DNA from: Symsagittifera roscoffensis
Lineage: Eukaryota; Xenacoelomorpha; Acoela; Convolutidae
Assembly (NCBI RefSeq): GCF_963678635.1
Contig: NC_087064.1
Span: forward strand, 31,720,369 to 31,784,368
Length of the DNA stretch: 64,000 nucleotides
Reading direction: 5' to 3'
Below, piece by piece: positions 1 through 10,000 of the stretch. A model generated the notes under the pieces. It had not been told where the DNA came from and did no database searches. It was given only the letters and a program-made list of their open reading frames with translations. The first letter of the stretch is position 1. Every line of letters begins with the position of its first letter. A program made the translations under genes and the position numbers.

Positions 1-440
1 AACCCTAAAAAAACAAATTTTAACAATTGTGATTTGATATAGAATTCCTAAGCGCGGCGTTGGTTTGGGCAAAAGTTAGAAAACCAGACGAAATTGAAAT
101 ACAACAAAATCGTTCAAGTAAAATTATAAAAATGAATCGTCCATTTTGTACTAGTTTTAACAAAACCGACAGGGTGACTGTGAGCTCTTATTGGTACTTT
201 TAAAAGGGCACTTTTTAATCGATGTGATTCTCTAAAAATTTAGCCTAATTTCTTTGAAAAACTGTTGTTTCAGAGCACGAGCTGTTAAAATTTTTTGAAA
301 AAACGATAAAAATGTCTCATGGGTTTGATACGTGACTGTTAAACGAAAAACTCAACAATGTTTCTTAGCTGTGATTAAATTTCAACCACTTGGTACTGAC
401 AACCAGTCATGTGGTTATCGTGAATGCAAGCGAAAGTTGA
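1..440. other. AT-rich non-coding flank, no gene seen
   Basis: No open frame of coding character, RNA gene or clear repeat is recognised here. The family A repeat debris starts immediately to the right. Confidence 0.5.
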
Positions 441-775
441 ACAAGACTCCTCGTATCAAGGCGAAGCCCTGAATGTTCCGACTGCCTTTTAAAGGCAATG
501 GAGCAGTAATAACATGAAGAAAACAAATGTAATAAAAATAAAATATTTTTTGTTAATATGAGATTTATTTCAAACAATCCCCACACGCCATATACAGAAC
601 AAAGTGATAAATTGTGCTCGTAGTAGTAAGATAAAATTTGCTAGTAACATATCGGTTATGGTAAATAATCTTGCTTCAACCAATTTGGAACAATTTCTAA
701 GACGAACAAGACTGCTCGTATATCAGAGCAAAGCCCTGAATGTTCCGACTGTCACTTAATTCATATCGATGAGTT
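441..775 (-). repeat. Family A repeat, two head-to-tail fragments in reverse orientation
   Basis: The sequence from about 441 reads as the reverse complement of the 3' half of family A: ACAAGACT..CTCGTATCA, then GAATGTTCCGACTGCC, then AGCAGTAATAACAT, and further on CCACACGCCATATA and AACCAATTTGGAACAATTTCTAAGACG. A second reverse copy restarts at about 706 with ACAAGACTGCTCGTAT and runs to about 775. Full-length copies lie at 28191, 34305 and 43506 on the + strand. No protein is encoded. Confidence 0.75.
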
Positions 776-973
776 TTTGGGAAAAAAATATCGAAAATCT
801 ATACATTTTGGACTATCTCAAAGTGTGAAATGTTGAGTCTTGATTAGCTACTGGCTGTTACGGATTCCGTGACATCATATATTTGACACCACTCGACCCA
901 CCAATGGAAACATTTGGTCACGAACTCCGCTAAAGGATTTTCAGACAATTAATTCATGTGCGTGAAAATCGTG

Positions 974-1150
974 TGTTGTGATTAGTTTTATTTTGTAACC
1001 TTATGCCCTTTTGATAATGATTAGACACCAATTAATTATATCATGAATCGACCATGACCAATCTAATTCAACACAACTTTCTTTTATTCTCTTAAATTAG
1101 CTGTACATAGATTGTACATATCTAGTTAGAACATTATAACATTTTTTTAA
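974..1150 (+). repeat. Decayed 5' LTR of the old gypsy-type element
   Basis: It starts with TGTTGTGATT like the LTR at 9095 and shares TTTTATTCTCTT and GTTAGA-type blocks near the end. AGGCTCAGTCAAACAA follows, resembling the TGGCGCAGTCAACAAC that follows the young LTR. The last third is also matched near 5195-5235. Confidence 0.55.
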
Positions 1151-1172
1151 GGCTCAGTCAAACAAACCAATT

Positions 1173-1900
1173 TTGCGGAGAGTTCCTTCTTACTCGCCAA
1201 CCCACAATATAGAGCCGCCACATTCCTGGACCCACTGGAGCGACCAATTTCAATCGGCGATTATAGCAGAAGAGAAACTGGACATCGACGATCTTAGCGG
1301 ACCAGAGTTCCAAAAAAACCAGACGTCCATTTTGGAGCAGGCAACAGGAAGCAAGGAGGGTACTGAAAAAGTCAGTCAGGAAACAAGGAAAAAGAGTGCG
1401 ATGAAATTATATGAAGACGCCAAAAAAGCGAATTATTGCAAAAAAAAAAAACATTGGACTGAGAAGGGCAAACGCAGAGAAGCAGACAAGAATTTACTAT
1501 CCGTTTAATTTCTAGCTATTGGCTACGAAAAAAAAGGTATTCGCTCAGAAAAACCCTAGTGTAAAATTTTGGGACCTCTTGGTTTTAGGTTTTTTAAACC
1601 TCCAAAAATCACATTTAAGACGTACAAACTCATGAATAGAAAACAAAGAGACAGAGAATTTTTCGAGAAATTATGCGGAGCGTTGACGGTTTTTGACAGA
1701 TTCTGCAACATCAGAGAGTCACACGATACAAAATGGATGTGAGAAAACTTTATTTGCAATTTTAAGAAAAAGGAGACCCAACGGAAGCTGTTGTAAGCAA
1801 CCATCAATCCCTCAGAAGATTCACGTCAGGCTCCCATAGGTGAAAAGGGCTATTTTAACCATCAGAAAAACGATCATAGCAAAATCGACTACCAACAGAG
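1173..1900 (+). pseudogene. gag remnant of the old LTR element
   Basis: The frame beginning at 1173 parallels the young gag: SPTHNIEPPHSWTHWSDQF matches the PNHTVEPPTQWNNWIDQF region, followed by an acidic and lysine-rich stretch. A stop at about 1506 ends the long frame. Further gag-like text continues in pieces to about 1900, for example LMNRKQRDREFFEKLCGAL in place of LLSRKQKDRESYEQFWGAL. Several stops and frame changes make it non-functional. Confidence 0.7.
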
Positions 1901-2164
1901 CAAACATTATATCGTATAAAGTAAACAACTATATAAAGAAAGAACCAAGTCTCAAATTGTAACCAGGTAATATGTGTATAAACTGCGGAAATCCGTTTAC
2001 CAAGCGACACCTGAACGTTTTTCCAGCAAAAAAAAATTTAGAAAAATTGTAACTACAGAGAATGTTTTGTGAAACTCTGGATATCGAAAAAAAAAACGAC
2101 CAAGTGTAATTTTTGTTAACGGTAATGTTCATGCTGATAACTGTAATTACGCTCCATTGCGACC

Positions 2165-2372
2165 AATGATAGTAAATTCTTGTCTGCTTCTCTGCTTCTG
2201 CCCTTCTTAGTCCAATGTTTTTTTCTTTTTTTTTGCAATAATTCGCTTTTTTGGCGTCTTCATATAATTTCATCGCACTCTTTTTCCTTGTTTCCTGACT
2301 GACTTTTTCAGTACCCTCCTTGCTTCCTGTTGCCTGCTCCAAAATGGACGTCTGGTTTTTTTGGAATCCTTG
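2165..2372 (-). repeat. Inverted copy of part of gag (matches 1305-1510)
   Basis: Reading the minus strand from 2372 to about 2168 reproduces the plus strand from about 1307 to 1500 almost base for base (TTCCAAAAAAACCAGACGTC onward). Differences are a few substitutions and length changes in an A-run. Both arms face each other across about 660 bp, so a transcript could fold into a hairpin of roughly 200 bp. The copy interrupts the pol remnant between its NCNYAPL-like text (near 2150) and the continuation at about 2373. Confidence 0.85.
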
Positions 2373-4239
2373 AGCGGAAACCAAGAACCTTGGTATTTAG
2401 AGAACGGTCAGAATGACGATGGCGACTATGCAGAGCTAAGCATGAGAAAAAAATACGATCAAAGTACTAGAAACTAAAAATCTACTGAAGGAAGGTCGCG
2501 CATGGGAAATGACTGCACTTGTGACATACCTGTAGATTCAGGAAGCCCAATTAGCTTTATCCAGCAAAACGCGTTACCCAATGGAACATCAGATAAAAGA
2601 GTTGAACTTCGGGTTCACGGATGACACAACTAACGTTTTCGGGAAAAGCTTAGTCAGAACTGAATGCAACTGGTGGAATTGCAAAAAAACTCGCTTCCTC
2701 ATCACGGGAGGACTCTAACGAAAACTTTTGGGCAACGGCAATTTCTTTCACTTGGGATAGAAGTAAAACTGCAGAAATGCCCAGTGTCGATTTGTTCACT
2801 CAGCCATACGCCGGGAGAGAGTAAGTCCACTAAGCTAACATATTTGTCAAACCAAATCTTTATGAATTTTACAGACTTATTTAATGGAATCAACAGGCTA
2901 CCAAACGACAGAAAATTACCCATTTCACGCCCCTCTTAAACTGGTTCAAAATTAAAGCAGAAGCTTCTCATTAGTTTGATTATCGGGCGGGAAAGATGAT
3001 TTGAAAATGAAAAACGAGGATCACATCGAAAAATTCGAAAAAAAGCGACTAAGATTGTTTCATAAGTCAGATTGTAATTTTCAGAAAGAAAGACAGCTCA
3101 ATTAGAATAGCACTGTAAACAAAACATTTAGTGAAAGGCCAAGTTTTTAAAAACAAATAACAGATGCCGAACATACTTTAATGATAGATAACGTTGCACT
3201 GCATCAGAAAAGACCGATGAGCAGGTCTGGTTCAGTTATCTTGACTTAAAAAATGCTTACAGGGAACGCACTAATTTCATGCTTGATTTCATGGTCTTGG
3301 CGTTTTGCCCAAGTAATTTCAAATGAAAATCATACAAAAATTGTCATTTAGACCATATATATTTAGCCTCGAAGAAACACTAGAGGAAAACAGATCAATT
3401 GTGTATCGAATACTCACTATCCTCGACAAAAACAATATGGCGACGAAATGGAGAAATGTGTAAGTTTCCAGAAAGAGTTAGAATGCTTGCCCTTCCAGAT
3501 TCGCCAAAGCCTGAGTCATCTGGCCGGTACAGCAGACGCAAACAAAACCTACCAGTTCCGAAAAAAATTCCGAACTCCGTTCATTCTTCGGCTCGATGAA
3601 CCAATACGTCAAATTGGTCCTTAATTTTTTCTTCTGAGTTCAGCATTACGATCTAAACCAAAAAATCAGTGTACCTTCGGGATGATAGTCGTTCTATTGA
3701 TATTGAAAAGTTAAACGCAGAAATTGTAAATAATGCTGAAAATAGCCACTTTGACATTAGAAAAGACTAATTTACATGTAGACGCCTCATATAACGGATC
3801 AGATGCTACATTTAAACAGCTTTAAGGCGGAGAGTGGAAAACGATCGCATTTGCTTCAAGCCTTTTGATGGGTTTTGTAATGATTTAGTGGACCAATGAA
3901 TTGGAACTGTTAGGCGTAGTATGGACCTCAGGGCCTTTTATAAATTACCTTTATGGCTCGGAACTTGAAATGGTTACAGAGCACAAGGCTATATTGTCAG
4001 CTGTTTTAGCGAAACACAGTAGTATAGCGATGCATTATAGACTAACTCGTTGGGTAAACAGATTTTTACCGTTCAATTTGGAAAATTCACACCTACCAGG
4101 GAAAGATATGGGTTTAAGTGATCTTTTATCTAGACTTCTTTCAGGCAAAACTTCACCCTCATCCTTTTATGACGAAACACTTGTCATAAAATCAACAAAC
4201 AAAATCGAGAATAGTTTTATTGAAGACACTCAATTCTAA
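2373..4239 (+). pseudogene. pol remnant (protease, RT, RNase H) of the old LTR element
   Basis: Short matches to the young pol run in order on the + strand. Around 2510-2560 is a protease-like IPVDSGSPISFI text. Around 3230-3330 are RT blocks with frameshifts (YLDLKNAY). From 3901 to 4239 a continuous RNase H segment reads LELLGVVWTSGPFINYLYG..VTEHKAILSA and ends in LSRLLSGK, as in the young copy. The reverse transcriptase catalytic motif is not intact. Alignment of this stretch to 10400-12300 would map every lesion. Confidence 0.65.
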
Positions 4240-5059
4240 TCATGTAAACATCATCTCTGTCGCTCCACCGTCGGAAAATACAATTTTCCCGTCGGAAACT
4301 AAAATTTCGAGCAATTTGATTCGTCAAATTGTTACTAAGAGCTTTTTTTGGCATCATACTGCTGCTATTGATTTTTGTATGGCTCAGTCACTCAAATCTT
4401 GCAATAATTCTCAAGTAAGAACAAAAATTGTTCATCAATTTTCTTACCTCTAGAAAACTTAAAATTTAATTGTAAAAGCTTCTCATTTACTAACAAGGCC
4501 TTACTTTTTTCTGTCATGTTAAATGAAAATTTTTACCCGCTGAAATTTAAGCAGAGAAAACCCAATTTTCTGAACTTGTAGTTTTTCCCGAAGAACTTAA
4601 CATAACCCTTAATTTTAAAGACGATTCTTCTCAAAGTTAGCACGCGTCTCTCTTTAAACGTTATAACACGGATTGGGTATTACCCAAATCTCCGTTAATC
4701 TCAGAAAATCTCTGCTCAAAGAAATTGCTTCAGATAAGGACCAAGGACGATAAAATTTTACGGAATCTGATTACGACAACGGCCGACCGATGGGCATGCC
4801 TGGCTTGTTCACGAAAAATTATGAAAAAGATATTTATACAAGGGATGAGTTCGTATTTTTTGACAAAAAACTGCTAGCACCAGCGCCAGTTTGCGGAGCC
4901 TTCAATTCAATTCGTTTTGTTGAAAGCATGACCGAAAAAGAAACCTATGATGTGACGACTATAATTTCAAACAAGAGTGCTAACGCAATCATCTCTACAC
5001 CAAAAGCATTTATGTGATGGTCACCCTCAGATTTTTAGCATTAGCAGATTGGCCTGCTA

Positions 5060-5245
5060 GGAACAACTAAGACTTGATTTGACTTTATTTATCTCTGAAT
5101 GATATGTAGTTTTCTTATCAATTTTTTTGGTAAAATGTAACTTTAGAACAGACATTTTAATTGAACACATTTCTTATTTCCCTTATTCTTTCAAATTAGC
5201 TGTACATATATTGTACATACCTAGTTAGAGTTTTAGAAAATTTGA
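5060..5245 (+). repeat. Probable 3' LTR remnant of the old element
   Basis: The block CAAATTAGCTGTACATATA and the following TTGTACATACCTAGTTAGAG repeat the end of the left LTR (1095-1135) with few changes. The left boundary is not clear and no TG start is seen. Confidence 0.45.
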
Positions 5246-5993
5246 TTACCGTGTACTCATTAACACAAAACTGTGCTATGCAAAATTAACACAGCTAGGA
5301 CTCATAATGATGAAGCGGATTTGTTTTCGACAAAACTTGAGTATGGGGGACGTATTTTATTGGCTATCTTATGCAATTTTCAGTTAAACGTCCATTTGTA
5401 AATTAACAGACGGTTTTTGTTTTTGGATCGACCATTAAATATAAAGTTCCATGAGCTGAGGGTAAATGTGTTAGAAAAAATCCATGAGCGTAAGTGTCAG
5501 TTATGGAGCAATATTTTTTCGATTTTTAGTATCTTTTTCCTTCCTTCTATTTTCTTTTCTAGTAGCTCCAATAAGTTTTTTCACTCGAATTTCAGCGATA
5601 ATAGTCTTAATTGGCATATTCTTCTACTGAACTACAATTTTCATTTGAGTTACTTTTCCTAGCTCGGTTAGAGATTAGAGGCAATGGTCAGAAAGCTACA
5701 TACAACCAATTTCAGTGAGAACATATTTTTTTCGTATCATTTTGCTCGTTTGCCAGTAAAAAAGACATTTTCTATCGTCGACTTAAGAATCCAATGCTAA
5801 AAGAAGACAAGCAAAATCTGATACTCCTAACCAATGCATGAGATTAATCGGGATCAAATCATCAGTTCCATCAAATCATCAACAAATGTGGAAAGAAGAG
5901 AAGTCAAACAAAAAATGTCAAAAATTGGGATATTAAAACTCAGTTGATCTATTTCTATCTTTTCATTGAGATGCACTAACATGCAGTCTATTT
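5246..5993. other. No gene recognised
   Basis: This AT-rich stretch lies between the old retroelement and the GC-rich block. One 81-codon open frame (5417-5662) is hydrophobic and low in complexity, and it is not considered a gene. Confidence 0.4.
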
Positions 5994-6551
5994 ATGAGTC
6001 TGAGAACTGCCTGCATTTGTATTAAGCTGTCATCCCGGGTCGAGGTCCACGACTTAATTCCATCTTTCGCGGAACATTTTTGGCTCGTTCAGACGTTTGT
6101 GACCAAATTTTGTCATGATCAGACTTTCGCCACCGAGACGGAGGTCGTGCGACCTGATTTTTGCGACCATATTTGGTATGTCCAAACTTTCGCAACCAAG
6201 CTTTGCCATTTCCAGACTTTCGCGATCGAAAAGATCAGCCGTGAGTTTCGCGACCAAGGTGGAGTGCTTTCCAAGCTTCCGCTACCAAAAAGAAAAATCG
6301 CAATTTTCGTGAGCCAGCTAGATGCGGCTCCACCGGCGCAACGCAGGAAACGCCTCGAGGGGCGCGACCCGACATGTAGCGGCGAGTTTGGCTTGATCAA
6401 ATTCTGCCATTTTTGCGACCAAGAGCTCTGTCGCCACTATTGTGAGCGAGGTGGAGACGGTGCAACCGGCGCGTTTCGAAACGCGGCAGCAAGACCGAAG
6501 CGACCAAACTCAGCCAGTTTTAGATGTTTGTCATTTCCAGAGCAATGCTGA
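5994..6551 (+). other. GC-rich island with imperfect ~30-bp repeats and a 185-codon open frame
   Basis: This block stands out from AT-rich surroundings. It contains repeated TTTCGC(G/A)ACCAA and CCAGACTTTCGC units about 28-35 bp apart. The plus frame from ATG 5994 stays open for 185 codons and shows the repeat at protein level (VQTFVTKFCH, DQTFATE, VQTFATKLCH, FQTFAIE). Overlapping frames on both strands are also open, as expected for GC-rich repeat DNA, so coding is doubtful. It lies about 0.5 kb upstream of gene copy 1. It could be a decayed minisatellite or promoter-associated GC island. Confidence 0.4.
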
Positions 6552-6639
6552 GATAATTAAGCAAAAATATATAACAAAAATATTTAAGTAATGTTTAAAT
6601 TCAAAGCGTTTGGTTAGTAGTTTCAAGTGACATTTTATG

Positions 6640-6866
6640 AGGTGAGGAAAAAGGAAAAATAGCCCCTTAAGTTTTGCCCAAAAAATAACGCGTTTTTTGG
6701 CGCGTGCTCCAACTCAAAACTTTTATATATTGGTGCCAAAGGTGCCTGTAGAAGTTTTAGAGTCGGTTGGCCGAAAACCGATGTTGCAAAATAGTATCAA
6801 AGGCGGGAGGTGATCGAATCCCTGAGGTGGAAAGCGCCCCAAGGTGGTAAATCTACCCTGCCCCAA
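6640..6866 (+). repeat. Fragment of the hAT-type MITE (family B)
   Basis: It contains the family blocks GGCGCGTGCTCCAACT, TTGGTGCCAAAGG.GCC, AGTCGGTTGGCCGAAAA and a degenerate right end (GTGGTAAATCTACCCTG). These align in order with 36390-36633, which has a clean terminal repeat and target duplication. The left end is lost. Confidence 0.6.
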
Positions 6867-7003
6867 AATGAGTTTCTTAAAAATTCTTTGTAAAATATTG
6901 GCTGACGATGTTGGCATTGACCAAACAGATACTAGCAAAACATCTTTTAGATTTCTGGTACAATTAATAAACTTATTTGCTTCTATAAACTTTATACGGT
7001 TCA

Positions 7004-7017
7004 TTTCTAGAGCTGTC
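7004..7017 (+). promoter_or_regulatory. Possible trans-splice acceptor before the start codon of gene copy 1
   Basis: TTTCTAG ends at 7010, seven bases before the ATG at 7018. It is an ordinary 3' splice site sequence, but no upstream coding exon is expected because the ATG opens a signal peptide. Either a 5' UTR intron or spliced-leader addition would explain it. Confidence 0.3.
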
Positions 7018-7063
7018 ATGGAATTGAACTCTATTACAGTAATTTACATTCTTTTATTCGTAG
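7018..7063 (+). CDS. Copy 1 exon 1: signal peptide
   Basis: ATG at 7018 opens fifteen codons of hydrophobic character. The exon ends G|GTAAGT at 7063/7064 in phase 1. The single G joins TG of exon 2 to give a valine, keeping the hydrophobic core unbroken (LLFVV). Confidence 0.65.
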
Positions 7064-10000
7064 GTAAGTCTACCATTTTAAACGCTGAACTGATAAAACT
7101 GGCATAAAAAAGCTTGAAAAGTGGAGAAAAGAAAACAGTCTGTTAGGCAGCTTATATCAAGCGCGGGTCTGAAATAAACACGTATTGCCAACCCAAACGC
7201 AGCTATGTGGCTTTGGTTTTTCATCAAACATTCTAAAAGAAAGCGAAACTATTTTTGCGGTAGAAAAACCCAAACAACTTGATAGTTTTTATGAACACAA
7301 AAAGATTTCACAGAAAGTCACAGAGATTTTTTCCTTTAATATCTCACGCAAGTTAATTGATTAAAGAAGCTGTATTAATTACAGTGTGCTGGTGTCCTCC
7401 ATGTGCGAGGGGAAGTTTTTTGTCCACGACGCCCTCAGCCGACTGGGAGTCTATCGTGTTTTGGATCTCCAATGAAGTCTGGAAGTTCGGCCTTGCATGT
7501 CGTCAGCACAGGTTTCTACACAAATCAAAACCTTTTTCGAACTTCATTTTTTGTATGAAGATATTTGCCGACGACTTGTTTGGTCTCGACGACGATTTTG
7601 ACTTAAGTTGGTAAATCGCCTTTTCAGCTTAAGGAAGTCACCATTTTCCAGTTTTTGAAAATGTCGTCAGCAGTGTTAAAAGCTGTTAAAAAGTTGAGAC
7701 CATACAATTGAGTTTTGTTTGTGCACTTCTTTCCCTTTTTTGCACACTTTTGGAAGGTTGTGACCACCAAAAATTCAATTTTGTCTCTTTTTTCTTAGGT
7801 CAATTCTCCTCGTAATTACAAATCTCTTCATAAGTTAAATTGCGAGACAGAAGTTACAACATTTGATTTTCAGGCAATGAAGTGGACGAAAATTTTGTCA
7901 CGTTTCTGCCGTTTTCTGTACAACTACCAAAAGTTTACGGTTGAAAGTCTTACTTGTGATAAATGAAACTGTTAACTAAAATTTGTGTATAAAGTTGTTT
8001 TAAGGCGTGGCTTGGCTTTTTACGTAGAAGGCGTCAGAGTGGTGTTTTTAAAACCATAAGAACTCTGTGAAACAACAGAAGCAGTTTCAATTTTGGACTT
8101 AAAAGTATTCGATTGGAACACTAAAGCTTCAAGCTAAGCCCTTATATGATAAACAGGAACTAAAAATTTTGTAAGGCTCTTATACAGAAGTTGACTGAAA
8201 ATTTAGTAAAATCAGTAAACGCAGAAAAACAGAGTTTCTTTTTTTTGTGGCTCAGTAGCTTCTTTTCTTCCTTTTTAATTAATAAGGAATTTATATGAGG
8301 GCCTAGCTTATTTTCGTAGCTTTCCAACGAAGGCCTTTAAGTCCACAGTCTCAAACTACTTCTGCTATTTACGGGCGATTTTTTATTTTGAAAACACTTC
8401 TCCGACAGCCTCTATTCAAATGGCTAAACTACGTCTTATAGTTTAATTCAACTGTGTATCGCAAGTAGTTGTAGAGAAAACAACAGAAACGCTAAAATGA
8501 TTTTAAAAAATAATTGCTTGAAAACTAAAAGTGACAATTGCATGTCCCGTGACTGCAATATCGATTCGCATCAACGGTTCCTTTAAAAATGTTCTTTTTT
8601 TCCAAGTTTTGTTTGTCTAACACAGTTTTTTACACAGTCTAACACATTTTTTTTCGGTCAAGTCGATCGAAACCTAGCCAGTTCGTGTCAATTGGATCAA
8701 AAGATAGCCAGTTTTGGTTGAGTAGGTCAAAACAGCTAATTTAGTTCGAATCTGTCGAAAAAACTCAAACAATTCAATCAGGGTAGAGTGTCAAAATACA
8801 GATGGGTTATTTACTCATAGATTTTTTTCCAAAAGATCAATTCTGTTAATTTGTCTATTTTCATGCAAATTTTCTCTCAGTTAGTAGTTTTTTTGCCATC
8901 AGCCAGTATTACTGTCTGGACGGTTACCACACCCTGAAGAGCACTACTGAGAGCAACTGTGTCGCGGACGCCCTCTTAGAACGAGACGAGGCTGCCTACC
9001 TAGCATGGTTTAACATCCTTGTACGGGACCAGTGGCACAGAATCAACATGATCGACTTAAAAAACCCTAGTTAGATGTTCAAGTTTTTCAGTACTGTTGT
9101 GATTCAGTATTTTTAGTATGCTATAATCTTGACCTCTATTTTCTTATTACGTACCAGTCAATGTTAAGTCTACGAAGTCCAGTGGACTTCGGTTCACTAG
9201 TTGCTCTTTTTAGACTACAGTCAGTTTTAATTCAACCAATACTTTTATTCTCTTTTAACTTTAGTTAGATACAATAGTTACCAGTGGTACATCTCAACTC
9301 TTTATTATGGCGCAGTCAACAACTGATTCGAACCTGAGGGGAATACCCGCCTTTTGGCCGAACCACACGGTAGAACCTCCCACCCAATGGAACAATTGGA
9401 TAGACCAATTCCATTTGGCTATTATCGCGAAGGAAAATCTAGACTTAGATAACCTCAAAGAACCAATGGAAGGGGAGACGACGTTACCGATCCTAGAAGG
9501 TGCCCAGGAGTCAGAAACTGACCAACAGAGGAAAGCCAGGGAGGCCAGGAACAAAGAAACAATGCGAGTCTACGAACACGCTGAAGAGAAAAGACTAGCA
9601 GAAGAAAAACGGAAATTCGGAGGAATGAGGAGATATGAGGCCGATAAAAAAGTAAGGTCAATCCTATACTTGGCCTTAGGAGCGGAAGGCAAAAGAGTTT
9701 TCGCCCAGAAACATCCAAGGGTAAAAGTCCTAGGAATCTCATTCAAGGAATTTTACGAAATGCTAGAATTGGCTTTTATCAAACCAACCAACATAACATT
9801 TGAACGATACAAACTATTGAGCAGGAAACAAAAGGATAGAGAATCCTATGAACAATTTTGGGGCGCGTTATCAGATTTAGCAAGATCATGTGAAATTGGA
9901 ATTAATGCAGAACAGGAGTGGATCAGAGACGTATTTATTTTTAACATGAAAAACTGCGACTTACAACGTAGACTACTTTCGGAAACTCTCAATCCATTGG

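Larger units (their letters stand above)
974..5245 (+). mobile_element. Decayed Ty3/gypsy-type LTR retrotransposon
   Basis: This is an old relative of the young element at 9095-15630. In order it shows a 5' LTR-like end (TGTTGTGATTAG at 974), a primer-site-like GGCTCAGTCAA just after it, a gag with stops (from 1173), zinc-knuckle remains near 1970-2060, protease and reverse transcriptase traces (about 2400-3650), a well preserved RNase H segment (3901-4239) and traces of the RNase H-integrase linker (to about 5030). A segment at 5195-5235 resembles the 5' LTR (GCTGTACATA, TTGTACATA, CTAGTTAGA). Frames are broken throughout. It must have been dead for much longer than its relative. The boundaries are approximate. 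Confidence 0.8.
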
